A stretch of 64,000 nucleotides of DNA from Psychroflexus tropicus DSM 15496 (lineage in GTDB: Bacteria; Bacteroidota; Bacteroidia; Flavobacteriales; Flavobacteriaceae). The notes beneath the pieces were generated by a model. It saw only the letters and a program-made list of their open reading frames with translations. It was not told the DNA's origin and ran no database searches. Every line of letters begins with the position of its first letter. The first letter of the stretch is position 1. The translations under genes and the position numbers were made by a program. Where the stretch lies: assembly GCF_000378765.1 (NCBI RefSeq), contig NZ_KB905342.1:930001-994000 (forward strand). Direction: 5' to 3'. Positions 35,425 to 43,911 of this stretch are shown here, piece after piece.

Positions 35425-36327
35425 ATGTCACGAGAGAACAGGCACTTATGGCTCAAGTTTTTGAGTTTGTTCTCGGTGGTTCGAGGTTATAACATCCTGA
35501 TAATTGTTATTGCGCAATACCTGGCTTCTATTTTTATTATGGCCAGGCACTTACCTTTAAAGCAAGTTTTGCTTAATCTTGATTTGTTTTTAATAGTGAT
35601 TTCCACATCTCTAGCTATTGCTTCCGGCTATCTTATCAATAACTTCTACGACTCTGAAAAGGATTTAATAAATCGGCCCAAAAAAACTTTACTAGATAAT
35701 TACGTCAGTCAAAAAACTAAGCTAGGCGTCTATTTTTTACTCAACTTTCTGTGTGTTATTATTGCCAGTTACATCAGTTTTAAAGCCGTACTATTTTTTT
35801 CTGGGTATATATTTTTAATATGGCTGTATTCACATAAACTCAAGCGTTATCCATTCTTAGGAACTTTCACTGCCGGGATATTAGCTATACTCCCATTTTT
35901 TGTCATTTTTGTGTATTACAAAAATTATGAAGCAGTCATTATCGTTCACGCTGTATTCCTGTTTTTTATTATTTTGATAAGGGAGCTAGTGAAAGATTTG
36001 GAAAACTTGAAAGGTGATTTTACACTGGATTATTCTACTATCCCTGTCAAATACAGTGTAAACTATACCAAACGACTCATATCGGTTTTGGTCATTTCAA
36101 CAATTATTCCAGCCTTGATTTTAGTCATTTACTTTGATTCAGGTTATATGGATTATTATTTTTTGCTCTGCGTTGTAGTCCTCATTATATTTCTGTTGCA
36201 ACTATGGCGATCTGAACAAAAAATTCATTACCTATTGCTTCATAATCTATTAAAGTTTGTCATCGTTCTTGGGGTGTTTAGTATTGTTTTGATTGATTTT
36301 GAAGCGGTTCTCAAGAGATTGTTTTGA
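35425..36327 (+). CDS. UbiA family prenyltransferase (geranylgeranylglycerol-phosphate-type)
   Basis: A 300-residue integral membrane aromatic/glyceryl prenyltransferase with about nine TM segments. The two Asp-rich metal sites are NNFYDSEKDLINRPKK (N-x3-D-x3-D, about 73-88) and RELVKDLENLKGDF (about 192-205). In Bacteroidota annotation this group is named geranylgeranylglycerol-phosphate geranylgeranyltransferase, as in archaeal lipids. I infer that class from gene context with the mevalonate genes; menaquinone or haem-a synthesis are alternatives. The gene starts 14 bases after the kinase. Confidence 0.8.
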   Translation: MSRENRHLWLKFLSLFSVVRGYNILIIVIAQYLASIFIMARHLPLKQVLLNLDLFLIVISTSLAIASGYLINNFYDSEKDLINRPKKTLLDNYVSQKTKLGVYFLLNFLCVIIASYISFKAVLFFSGYIFLIWLYSHKLKRYPFLGTFTAGILAILPFFVIFVYYKNYEAVIIVHAVFLFFIILIRELVKDLENLKGDFTLDYSTIPVKYSVNYTKRLISVLVISTIIPALILVIYFDSGYMDYYFLLCVVVLIIFLLQLWRSEQKIHYLLLHNLLKFVIVLGVFSIVLIDFEAVLKRLF

Positions 36328-36370
36328 ATTGTTTCCCAATCAATTTATAGCTTACAATATTCCTAAAAAC

Positions 36371-36405
36371 GAAAGCCCAATCGATTGGATTGGGCTTTCA
36401 TTTTT
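36371..36405. terminator. bidirectional Rho-independent terminator
   Basis: Perfect 12-bp stem GAAAGCCCAATC / GATTGGGCTTTC (36371-36382, 36388-36399) followed by a T run on the plus strand. It sits between the convergent UbiA-family gene (+) and aldehyde dehydrogenase gene (-) and can serve the plus strand well; on the minus strand the T run is weaker. Confidence 0.75.
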
Positions 36406-36423
36406 AGTTGAGATCAATTAGAT

Positions 36424-37815
36424 TCACCTTCTCATAATTCCTTTGATGTTAACAAACTCTTTTAAACCAAATCCACCGTGTTCACGGCCATAGCCAGAGT
36501 CTTTTACTCCACCAAATGGTATGGCTGGATCTGCTAATCCAAATGAATTGATAAAGACCATACCAGTATCGAAATGTTTTTTCGCAATCTCGAAGGCAAC
36601 ATCCTCATCTTGAGAAAATATTCCACCACCAAGTCCAAATCGACTATCGTTTGCAATTCGCATAGCATCTTCATTATCTTTTGCTTTTATCAATGAAGCT
36701 ACTGGTCCAAAAAGTTCATCTTCATAAGCTGGTTGTCCAGGCTTTACATTTTCTAGAACAGTAGCTGGGTAATAGAACCCGTCACCTTCTGGAATTTCAC
36801 CTCCACAGGCTACTTTTGCACCATTTTCGATACTTTCTTTGACTTGATTGTGTAAATCCTCTCTTAGGTCTTGGCGAGCTATAGGGCCTAACTGAGTTTG
36901 CTCATCATTAGGGTCGCCCATCTTTACATTACTCATAGATTGAACAAATTTTTCACGAAACTCATCATACACTTTTTCGGCTACAATAAACCGTTTGGCA
37001 GCAATACAGGTTTCTCCATTATTGTAGATACGTCCATTCACGCATTCTTTAACGGCATGATCTATATCGGCATCGTCAAAAACCAAATAGGCATCATTGG
37101 CACCAAGTTCTAAGACAGTTTTCTTTAGTTCTGCTGCAGCCTTTTGACCCACATATCGTCCAGCTGCTGCACTTCCGGTAAGCGTAACACCTCTTACAGA
37201 TTTATGTTTGATGACCTGATCAGATTGATCGTGATCGATTACTAAATTGGTGAATAAACCTTTTGGAATGTTTGCTTTATGGTAAATCTTTTCTAAAAGC
37301 ATTCCTGTTCCTGTCACATTTGTAGCGTGTTTAAGCAATACGGCATTTCCTGCCATTAAGCTTGCAATTGAGTAACGCACCACTTGATAGCAAGGGTAAT
37401 TCCAAGGCTGTATGCCGTAAACAATACCAATTGGTGAGTAGGCTACTTCACCACGCTCACCGTTTATCATTTCTCGTTTTTCAGTTGTTAAAGCATCAGG
37501 TCCATTCTTGGCGGTGTATTCACAGATGGCCACGCATAGGTCCACTTCCTGTTTGCTCTGTTCTAGCGTTTTACCCATTTCATCAGTCATCAGTTGAGCT
37601 AATTCTTCTTTAGCATTATTCAACTCCTCTCCTATGGTTTTAATAACCTTAACACGATCTTCCGCCGGTACGTTTTTCCAATTTTCAAAGGCATTTTCAC
37701 ATTGTGAAATAGCAGCATTCATAGCTTTATCAGAAAGGTAATTATAGGATTTTATTATTTTACCTGTAACAGGGTTGATAGTTTCAATATCCTTCATCGT
37801 TTCTTCTTTACTCAT
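36424..37815 (-). CDS. NAD-dependent succinate-semialdehyde dehydrogenase-type aldehyde dehydrogenase
   Basis: A 463-residue aldehyde dehydrogenase (YneI/GabD-like branch). Cofactor and catalytic motifs are GIVYGIQPWNYPCYQVVRYS (residues ~132-151), the NAD-binding LTGSAAAGRYVGQKAA, the base motif LELGANDAYLVFDD (Glu), the nucleophile GETCIAAKRFIV (Cys), and FGGVKDSGYGREHG at the C terminus. It oxidises short aldehydes such as succinate semialdehyde to acids; the exact substrate is not certain. It is a single gene, with a second ATG 6 codons into the frame. Confidence 0.9.
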   Translation of the reverse strand: MSKEETMKDIETINPVTGKIIKSYNYLSDKAMNAAISQCENAFENWKNVPAEDRVKVIKTIGEELNNAKEELAQLMTDEMGKTLEQSKQEVDLCVAICEYTAKNGPDALTTEKREMINGERGEVAYSPIGIVYGIQPWNYPCYQVVRYSIASLMAGNAVLLKHATNVTGTGMLLEKIYHKANIPKGLFTNLVIDHDQSDQVIKHKSVRGVTLTGSAAAGRYVGQKAAAELKKTVLELGANDAYLVFDDADIDHAVKECVNGRIYNNGETCIAAKRFIVAEKVYDEFREKFVQSMSNVKMGDPNDEQTQLGPIARQDLREDLHNQVKESIENGAKVACGGEIPEGDGFYYPATVLENVKPGQPAYEDELFGPVASLIKAKDNEDAMRIANDSRFGLGGGIFSQDEDVAFEIAKKHFDTGMVFINSFGLADPAIPFGGVKDSGYGREHGGFGLKEFVNIKGIMRR

Positions 37816-38054
37816 AATGGTGTAGGTTTTGATATTAATAGTTTTAAATGACTAAGTTAATGGTCTAATGAACTGATGTAAAATGGATTAAGAAAGGTTT
37901 GTGTTAACCTTATGAGTTGAAAGAACTTGGTGAGAATAATGTTAATTTGTTTCTTCAGGGTTGAAGCTTAGTGATATCTAGCTTGAAAGCAAAGGCCAGA
38001 CTTCACTCTAGCATTATATAAAAAGAAATATTTTATGAGAAACTGGGACATCTT

Positions 38055-38089
38055 AAGACCTCACAGGTTTCCAAAACCTGTGAGGTTTT
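38055..38089. repeat. intergenic hairpin repeat, 13-16-bp stem
   Basis: ACCTCACAGGTTT (38058-38070) and its exact reverse complement (38074-38086) enclose a 3-base loop; three more outer pairs (A-T, A-T and G-T) extend the stem. The outer ACCTCACAG / CTGTGAGGT is shared with the hairpin at 5715-5752. It sits alone in an intergenic region and is a member of a dispersed hairpin family. Confidence 0.6.
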
Positions 38090-38249
38090 AATTAACTTCA
38101 CTTAAACTGAAAATTACCCGACTTCAGGGGAACGGGTTTATTGATTAGTAAAGATACCTATGAATTTGAAATCGACTAGAGGCGAAGGTTTTAATTGGTA
38201 CTGCATCTAGAAAGCTTGATGTCGTAGAGCATTTAAGCTGGTAGTAGCA

Positions 38250-38279
38250 AACCTGCCTGCGTTTCTTGGAAGGCAGGTT
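38250..38279. repeat. short inverted repeat
   Basis: AACCTGCCT (38250-38258) and AGGCAGGTT (38271-38279) form a perfect 9-bp stem with a 12-base loop. It is 11 bases past the stop of the leftward SCO gene, so it might end that transcript, but there is no T run in that direction. Confidence 0.5.
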
Positions 38280-38290
38280 CCGAAGAAAGA

Positions 38291-38971
38291 TTAATCTTCT
38301 GGTAGATATTCAAGCCTTAGGATATCGATGTCTTCAATAAGTTGCTGTATTTCTTCAGGATTGGTGCCATCGTAGAAACCTCGGATACGTTTTTCTTTGT
38401 CTACCAAAACAAAATTTTCGGTATGTACCAGATCATAAGGTCCGCCATCTCCTTGGCTTTTGGAGGCTAAATATTCTTTCCTGGCAAGGTTGTAAATCTG
38501 TTTTTTATCACCCGTGACCAGATTCCATTTTCCATCTATAACACCTTTTTCTTGTGCGTATTTCTTAAGTTGTGCAACGTCATCAATTTCTGGTGTGACA
38601 GTATGAGAGAGCAGTTTGATATCGTCGTCGTTTTTAAATTCCTTTTGCAAAGTTTGCATGCTTTTGGCCATATCTATACAGATGCTCTGACAGGTGGTGA
38701 AAAAGAAATCGGCTACATAAATTTTATCTTGATAATCCTTCTGAGTAATCGTGTCTCCATTTTGATTCACCAGCTTAAAATCATCAATTTTATGATACTT
38801 ACGGATGTATTGTACAGTAGTATCTACCAAGTCTGCCGTGACCATATCTGGCTGATAGATTGGCAACTTGGGAGTTGGATTTAATTGATTGTAAATCAGA
38901 GTAATTATAACCGCTGAAACGATTAGCATGACTACCGCAAAGAATTTATATTTCGCAAAAAACTTGAGCAT
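38291..38971 (-). CDS. SCO family copper protein
   Basis: A 226-residue membrane-anchored thioredoxin-fold protein (SCO1/SenC) that helps metallate the CuA centre of cytochrome oxidase. An N-terminal TM anchor (about 8-27) is followed by the periplasmic domain with FFFTTCQSICIDMAKSM (Cys-x3-Cys copper ligands) and LVHTENFVLVDKE (the copper-ligand His). An Asn/Asp-rich tail, RGFYDGTNPEEIQQLIEDI, is typical. No oxidase gene is in the window. It is divergent from rseP across about 150 bases. Confidence 0.9.
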   Translation of the reverse strand: MLKFFAKYKFFAVVMLIVSAVIITLIYNQLNPTPKLPIYQPDMVTADLVDTTVQYIRKYHKIDDFKLVNQNGDTITQKDYQDKIYVADFFFTTCQSICIDMAKSMQTLQKEFKNDDDIKLLSHTVTPEIDDVAQLKKYAQEKGVIDGKWNLVTGDKKQIYNLARKEYLASKSQGDGGPYDLVHTENFVLVDKEKRIRGFYDGTNPEEIQQLIEDIDILRLEYLPED

Positions 38972-39120
38972 AAATAATATATCTATTACAAAAATAACTC
39001 GAAACTAAATGCTATAAAGTCTCATAGGTTACAATTATTTGTTAACTAGAAGGAGTAGAGCTTCAAAAATTTTTTATGCACCGATAAAAGATTACTTTTG
39101 CGACTGAAAATTTAAGTCTA

Positions 39121-40488
39121 ATGGATCCATTTTTAATAAAAGCTATACAACTCATCCTGAGTTTATCGATACTCATTGTTTTACACGAATTAGGACACTT
39201 TATACCGGCCAAATTATTTAAAACCAGAGTCGAAAAGTTTTACCTCTTTTTTGATGTGAAGTTTTCGCTTTTCAAAAAGAAAATTGGAGAGACCGTTTAC
39301 GGAATAGGCTGGTTGCCTTTGGGGGGATACGTGAAGATCTCCGGAATGATAGATGAGAGCATGGATAAGGAGCAGATGGCCAAGCCGCCAGAGCCCTGGG
39401 AGTTCCGTAGTAAGCCAACCTGGCAACGTCTCATCATCATGCTTGGTGGAGTTACTGTGAATATTATACTCGGATTTGTAATCTATATGATGGTCCTTTT
39501 TGTTTGGGGAGAAGACTATTTAAACCCAGATGTTTTTGAAGACGGGATGGAAGTGGCTGAGGTGATGAAAGATTATGGTTTTGAAGATGGAGATAAAATA
39601 TTGAATGTCAACGGGAAGACGCTAGAAAGTCAGATCGATATTAACAAATACCTTTTGTTAAGAGATGTAAGCTCTGTTGAAGTAGAACGGGCAGGTGGCA
39701 CAAGAGAAACGTTCTCTATACCTGAGGATATTGGCCAGAAGTTATTTCAGTCGGGGAGTATGCAGCCATTTTCACCAGTAAAGCGTCCTCTAATTGATAG
39801 TGTCATCCCCGATTCTCCAGCAGATAAAGCAGGCTTGAAAAAGGGAGATATGATTACATCAGTTAACGGTGAGCAGCTTGATTACTGGCATCAGTTTAGA
39901 CAAAAAATTTTAGAAACTAAAGGACAGCCTGTTGAGCTAACTTTTACTTCAGAAGGGATTGAAACCAACGAAGGCTTAAGTAAAGAGCTCAATGCGGAAG
40001 GTCTTGGCAAAGCTACGGTAACGACCAACGAGAAAGGTAATATCGGCGTATTTACTTCTGCCTTTACCAGTGAGGATATTCTAACCAAAGAGTACAGTTT
40101 TGGAGAAAGCATAGTCACTGGATTTGATTTTGCTTACTGGACGCTTCATGATTACGTAGCTCAATTTAAATATGTCTTTACCAAAAAAGGAGCAACACAG
40201 GTAGGTGGCTTTGGTGCTATTGGAAGTTTGTTTCCAGAAGCCTGGGACTGGAGGGCTTTTTGGACAACCACAGCTTTTATTTCCATTATCCTAGCATTTA
40301 TGAATATCTTACCCATTCCAGCCTTAGATGGTGGGCATGTTATGTTTTTATTGTATGAAATGATTTCCGGACGCAAGCCCAATGAAAAGGTGATGGAATA
40401 TGCGCAAATGATTGGCTTCTTTATACTTATAGCTTTAGTGCTATTTGCTAATGGAAACGACGTCTACCGCTGGATTACGGGAGGCTAA
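39121..40488 (+). CDS. rseP: RseP-type site-2 zinc metalloprotease
   Basis: An intramembrane protease of 455 residues that cuts anti-sigma factors and other membrane proteins. The first TM helix carries the zinc motif HELGHF (His22, Glu23, His26), with the third ligand in PIPALDGGHVMFLLYE near residue 405. Two PDZ-like regions lie between the TM segments, one with SVIPDSPADKAGLKKGD. TACTTTTG at 39093-39100 could be the -7 box. It is monocistronic; tRNA-Asn follows. The ECF/anti-sigma pair at 31.4 kb is a possible client, but that is inference. Confidence 0.93.
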   Translation: MDPFLIKAIQLILSLSILIVLHELGHFIPAKLFKTRVEKFYLFFDVKFSLFKKKIGETVYGIGWLPLGGYVKISGMIDESMDKEQMAKPPEPWEFRSKPTWQRLIIMLGGVTVNIILGFVIYMMVLFVWGEDYLNPDVFEDGMEVAEVMKDYGFEDGDKILNVNGKTLESQIDINKYLLLRDVSSVEVERAGGTRETFSIPEDIGQKLFQSGSMQPFSPVKRPLIDSVIPDSPADKAGLKKGDMITSVNGEQLDYWHQFRQKILETKGQPVELTFTSEGIETNEGLSKELNAEGLGKATVTTNEKGNIGVFTSAFTSEDILTKEYSFGESIVTGFDFAYWTLHDYVAQFKYVFTKKGATQVGGFGAIGSLFPEAWDWRAFWTTTAFISIILAFMNILPIPALDGGHVMFLLYEMISGRKPNEKVMEYAQMIGFFILIALVLFANGNDVYRWITGG

Positions 40489-40516
40489 AATTCTGATATA
40501 TTTTTAAAGAAAATAT

Positions 40517-40546
40517 TTTGTGAAACTAAATATTGGTTTATATTTG
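40517..40546 (+). promoter_or_regulatory. promoter for tRNA-Asn
   Basis: TTTG (40517-40520) and TATATTTG (40539-40546), 18 bases apart, match the Bacteroidota housekeeping promoter consensus closely. The tRNA begins 38 bases after the -7 box. Confidence 0.6.
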
Positions 40547-40583
40547 CAACCGCTAAACGGAATAAATTATTTCAAATATAAAT

Positions 40584-40657
40584 TCCTCCTTAGCTCAGTT
40601 GGTTAGAGCATCTGACTGTTAATCAGAGGGTCCAAGGTTCGAGTCCTTGAGGAGGAG
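40584..40657 (+). tRNA. tRNA-Asn (anticodon GTT)
   Basis: A 74-base tRNA. Acceptor arms TCCTCCT (40584) and AGGAGGA (40650) pair over 7 bp, the D arm has GCTCAGTTGG, the anticodon loop reads CTGTTAA (anticodon GTT), and the T arm has GGTTCGAGTCC. The CCA end is not encoded. A terminator follows immediately. Confidence 0.97.
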
Positions 40658-40662
40658 CAAAG

Positions 40663-40694
40663 AAAGCCTGATACGAAAGTATCGGGCTTTTTTG
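40663..40694 (+). terminator. Rho-independent terminator after tRNA-Asn
   Basis: 12-bp stem AAAGCCTGATAC / GTATCGGGCTTT (40663-40674, 40679-40690, one G-T pair) closed by a stable GAAA tetraloop, followed by a T run. It ends the tRNA transcript. Confidence 0.88.
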
Positions 40695-40800
40695 TTTTAC
40701 ATTGGTTTGACTTCTTAAGTTCTGTTAAACCAGAGGTTAAACAATGTTAAGCGTTATGATGCCGGGTTTTTGTAGTCGTAAATTATTAAAAATTTATATT

Positions 40801-41247
40801 ATGAAGTATACAAAAGAAATTTCCGATAGGTTAAACGACTTACTTGAAAAAAATTATGACGCAGAAGCTGGCTACAAGGCAGCAAAAAATCATATCAAAA
40901 ATTCTAATTTAAAAGACTTTTTTAATGAAAGGTCTAAAGATCGCTATGACTTTGGTCATGAGCTTAAAGAAGAAATTCGTTTATTTTCAGAAACACCAGA
41001 CAAGGGTACAAGCTTAAAAGGTGATGTGCATAGAGTTTGGATGGATTTAAAATCTAAATTTTCAGAGAATAGCGATGAAGCCTTGCTAGAAGAAGCTGTT
41101 CGTGGTGAAGAAAAAGCTCTTGCTGAATATAACGAGATTTTAGAAGAAATGACCTTAGCGCCTTCAACTGAAAACATGCTTAAAAAGCAAAGGGATAGTG
41201 TGAAAGCAGCACTGAAATCAGTTAAAACTTTTGAAGAGCTTATTTAA
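40801..41247 (+). CDS. PA2169/DUF2383-type four-helix-bundle protein
   Basis: A 148-residue, all-helical, highly charged cytosolic protein. It begins MKYTKEISDRLNDLLEKN, and the pattern DAEAGYKAAKNHIKN ... FFNERSKDRYDFGHEL, with recurring Glu and His residues in the helices, is the ferritin-like PA2169 (DUF2383) fold. An ORF also runs back to 40744, but the start at 40801 is the family-like one. Function is unknown; the fold suggests metal binding or stress response, without direct evidence. A terminator is downstream. Confidence 0.8.
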   Translation: MKYTKEISDRLNDLLEKNYDAEAGYKAAKNHIKNSNLKDFFNERSKDRYDFGHELKEEIRLFSETPDKGTSLKGDVHRVWMDLKSKFSENSDEALLEEAVRGEEKALAEYNEILEEMTLAPSTENMLKKQRDSVKAALKSVKTFEELI

Positions 41248-41269
41248 ATTTTACTCTTTATTAAAGATG

Positions 41270-41299
41270 AACCTACCATTGAGTTGGTGGGTTTTTTTA
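41270..41299 (+). terminator. Rho-independent terminator
   Basis: 9-bp stem AACCTACCA / TGGTGGGTT (41270-41278, 41285-41293, one G-T pair) with a T run, 23 bases after the helical-bundle gene. Confidence 0.75.
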
Positions 41300-41344
41300 T
41301 GTCATAAGCCAAGTCAAATTTAATTTTTAAACACATAGACCACA

Positions 41345-42409
41345 ATGGAGTCTAGAGAAATCATCACAGCCCTCAAACAACCAGAAAAAACCGCAGAAAT
41401 AGCTGATTTGATATACGTAAATGATAAAAACTTTAAAATCATCAGAAAGCCTTATGGTCGAGGTTTTACTTATTTGTTAAACGATGAACGTATTCGTTCT
41501 GAAGCTATTTTAAAGCGCATTAAGTCTTTAGTTATTCCTCCTAGCTGGGATAATGTGAAAATATCTGAAGCGGAGAACGGACATTTACAAGCAGTGGGGC
41601 GCGATGATAAGCATAGAAAAGTCTATAGATACCATCCTTTGTGGGTAAAATTAAGAAATCAAACCAAGTTCCTTAAGATGGTCTCTTTTGGACAATCCTT
41701 ACCAAAAATTAGAGCACAGGTTGAGACTGACCTATCTCAGCAAGGCATGCCTAAAACCAAAGTACTGGCTCTTGTAATCCGACTCATGGAGGAAACTCAT
41801 ATAAGAGTTGGAAATGAAAATTATGCCAAACGAAATCAAACTTATGGATTATCAACCTTAAGGTCAAAACACGTAGACATCTACGATCATAAAATAGAAT
41901 TTCATTTTACCGGGAAAAGCGGAAAGGAACATTCAATTACTGTTGAAAATGAAAAATTAATCAACTTGATTAATCAATGTGAAGAAATTCCTGGCTGGGA
42001 ACTCTTTAAATACTACGATGATAATGGAAAACACAACGTGGACAGTGGTATGGTGAATGATTATATTCATATATTAAGTGGAAACGAATTTTCGGCTAAA
42101 GACTTTAGAACCTGGGCTGCGAGTAAAATCTATTTTGAAGTCTTATCCGAATTACCTCCCCCAAAAACAGATAAAGAAAAAGAGCAATACAACTTAAAAG
42201 CCATTGACAAGGCTGCTAATTCTTTGGGAAATACAAGAGCAGTTTGTAGAGAATATTATATTCATCCTTTGCTTTTCCAAACCTATCACCAGGATTCAAT
42301 GGCTGCAGTAATCAAAAAGTCAAAATCATTTAAAGATCAACCCCACTTTACTTCTAGCGAGCAGGCTTTGCTCGAACTTTTTTCAAATTATGATATCAAG
42401 ACTAACTAG
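41345..42409 (+). CDS. DNA topoisomerase IB (poxvirus type)
   Basis: A 354-residue type IB topoisomerase, which relaxes supercoils by nicking one strand through a 3'-phosphotyrosine. The N-terminal domain has RGFTYLLNDERIRSEAILKR; the catalytic C-terminal domain shows active-site basic residues in RVGNENYAKRNQTYGLSTL (the first Arg), KDFRTWAASKIYFEVL (the second Arg) and the nucleophile region SLGNTRAVCREYYIHP (Tyr). The length matches the bacterial short form. It is monocistronic, with no recombinase partners nearby. Confidence 0.92.
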   Translation: MESREIITALKQPEKTAEIADLIYVNDKNFKIIRKPYGRGFTYLLNDERIRSEAILKRIKSLVIPPSWDNVKISEAENGHLQAVGRDDKHRKVYRYHPLWVKLRNQTKFLKMVSFGQSLPKIRAQVETDLSQQGMPKTKVLALVIRLMEETHIRVGNENYAKRNQTYGLSTLRSKHVDIYDHKIEFHFTGKSGKEHSITVENEKLINLINQCEEIPGWELFKYYDDNGKHNVDSGMVNDYIHILSGNEFSAKDFRTWAASKIYFEVLSELPPPKTDKEKEQYNLKAIDKAANSLGNTRAVCREYYIHPLLFQTYHQDSMAAVIKKSKSFKDQPHFTSSEQALLELFSNYDIKTN

Positions 42410-42540
42410 CTATAGCAGTATTCATCTAGGACTGGTTTCTATCAATCCAATAAATCTATAGAGAATGTGTTTTCATATCCTCTAAAAACTAATCAAGTTG
42501 GATAAGAAATAAATTCATAGATTTATAAAAAAATTTAATT

Positions 42541-43818
42541 ATGAAGTACTTGATTACGATTCTTTTAATTTCAGTAATGTCTTTGAGCTTGTCTGCTCAA
42601 GACCAATACATTTATTGTGGAAGTTTAATTGATGTAGAGTCAGGTAAGCTTTTGAAAAAGAAAACTATCATTGTGAAAAATGACCGTATTCATAAAATTG
42701 AGAATGGATTTGTTGAAGCGCCTAAGCAAGCAAGAGTCATAGACCTTAAGAATTCTTTTGTTCTTCCAGGATTTTTCGATATGCATGTGCATTTGGAGTC
42801 TGAGACCTCACCAGATAATTATATAAAACCTTTCACCTACAACGAGGCCGATGTCGCCTATGAAGCACAAAAACACGCTAAAACCACCTTAATGGCTGGC
42901 TTTACATCTGTAAGAGATCTTGGAGGAAGCGGGGTCAATACTAGTTTAAGAGATGCTATAAAAAAAGGTTTGGTGATGGGACCAACCATTTATTCTGCCG
43001 GTAAGTCTATAGCGACAACTGGCGGACATGCCGATCCTACCAATGGCTATAAAGCAGATCTGATGGGTCATCCAGGACCAGACCAAGGCGTAATCAATGG
43101 GACGGCAGAAGCTCGTGAAGCGGTAAGGCAGCGTTACAAAAATGGGGCAGATGTGATTAAAATTACAGCGACCGGGGGAGTGTTAAGTGTTGCTAAAAGT
43201 AGCCAAAATCCTCAGTTTTTTGAAGATGAATTGAGAGCAATTGTAGAAACCGCCAATGATTATGGTATGATTACCGCTGCACACGCCCATGGGGATGAGG
43301 GTATGCAAAGAGCGGTTAAGGCAGGAATTAAAACCATTGAGCATGGCACCTTGATGTCTGAAGAAACTATGGAACTGATGAAAGAACACGATGCTTACCT
43401 CGTCCCAACGATAACTGCGGGAAAAAGTGTTGCTGAAATGGCCGAAATTGAAGGCTATTACCCGGAATTGGTTGTGCCCAAAGCAAAGGCGATTGGTCCT
43501 CAAATCCAAGGAACCTTTGAAAAGGCATATAAAAAGGGAGTCAATATTTTATTCGGTACTGATGCTGGAGTGTTTAAACATGGATTAAACGCTAAAGAAT
43601 TCGGATATATGGTAGAAGTGGGTATGCCGGCAATGGAAGCCATTCAATCAGCAACTATAGTACCTGCTAAACTCTTGAAAGTTGATGCGGATTATGGTTC
43701 TATTGAAGAAGGTAAAATGGCAGACTTAATCGCTGTTAAAACCCATCCTCTGGAAACGATTTCAACTTTAGAAAATGTCACCTTTGTGATGAAGCATGGT
43801 AAAGTAGTTAAGCCTTAA
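42541..43818 (+). CDS. exported amidohydrolase family protein
   Basis: A 425-residue metal-dependent amidohydrolase (imidazolonepropionase/Xaa-Pro dipeptidase-like group). It has a signal peptide (MKYLITILLISVMSLSLSAQ), then metal ligands: DMHVHLES (HxH), VIKITATGGVLS with a carbamylatable Lys, ITAAHAHGDEGMQ (His), IEHGTLMSEE (His) and FGTDAGVFKHG (Asp). Such enzymes in Bacteroidota are usually periplasmic dipeptidases; the substrate is not clear. It is a single gene between topoisomerase and a T9SS cargo. Confidence 0.88.
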   Translation: MKYLITILLISVMSLSLSAQDQYIYCGSLIDVESGKLLKKKTIIVKNDRIHKIENGFVEAPKQARVIDLKNSFVLPGFFDMHVHLESETSPDNYIKPFTYNEADVAYEAQKHAKTTLMAGFTSVRDLGGSGVNTSLRDAIKKGLVMGPTIYSAGKSIATTGGHADPTNGYKADLMGHPGPDQGVINGTAEAREAVRQRYKNGADVIKITATGGVLSVAKSSQNPQFFEDELRAIVETANDYGMITAAHAHGDEGMQRAVKAGIKTIEHGTLMSEETMELMKEHDAYLVPTITAGKSVAEMAEIEGYYPELVVPKAKAIGPQIQGTFEKAYKKGVNILFGTDAGVFKHGLNAKEFGYMVEVGMPAMEAIQSATIVPAKLLKVDADYGSIEEGKMADLIAVKTHPLETISTLENVTFVMKHGKVVKP

Positions 43819-43858
43819 ACTTTTTTTCATAATGGACAGATGTTAAATTTCGAACTTA

Positions 43859-43894
43859 TTCTACAAATTTTTTAACTATTGTAGAATATTTTTG
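43859..43894 (+). promoter_or_regulatory. perfect dyad and -7 box upstream of the glycine-rich cargo gene
   Basis: TTCTACAA (43859-43866) and TTGTAGAA (43879-43886) are exact reverse complements separated by 12 bases, centre to centre two helical turns. A TATTTTTG -7 box (43887-43894) follows directly, 18 bases before the ATG. The dyad overlies where the -33 element should be, so it reads as an operator for a dimeric regulator. Confidence 0.55.
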
Positions 43895-43911
43895 TGTAAA
43901 ATCTATCTGTA

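Larger units (their letters stand above)
37816..38290. other. 475-base intergenic stretch with two hairpins
   Basis: No open frame that I would call a gene is seen on either strand. The stretch contains two hairpin repeats, described separately at 38055 and 38250, and otherwise has A/T-rich sequence with a Lys/Leu-poor, stop-dense content. It includes the promoter region of the leftward aldehyde dehydrogenase gene and the 3' end of the SCO transcript. Confidence 0.5.
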
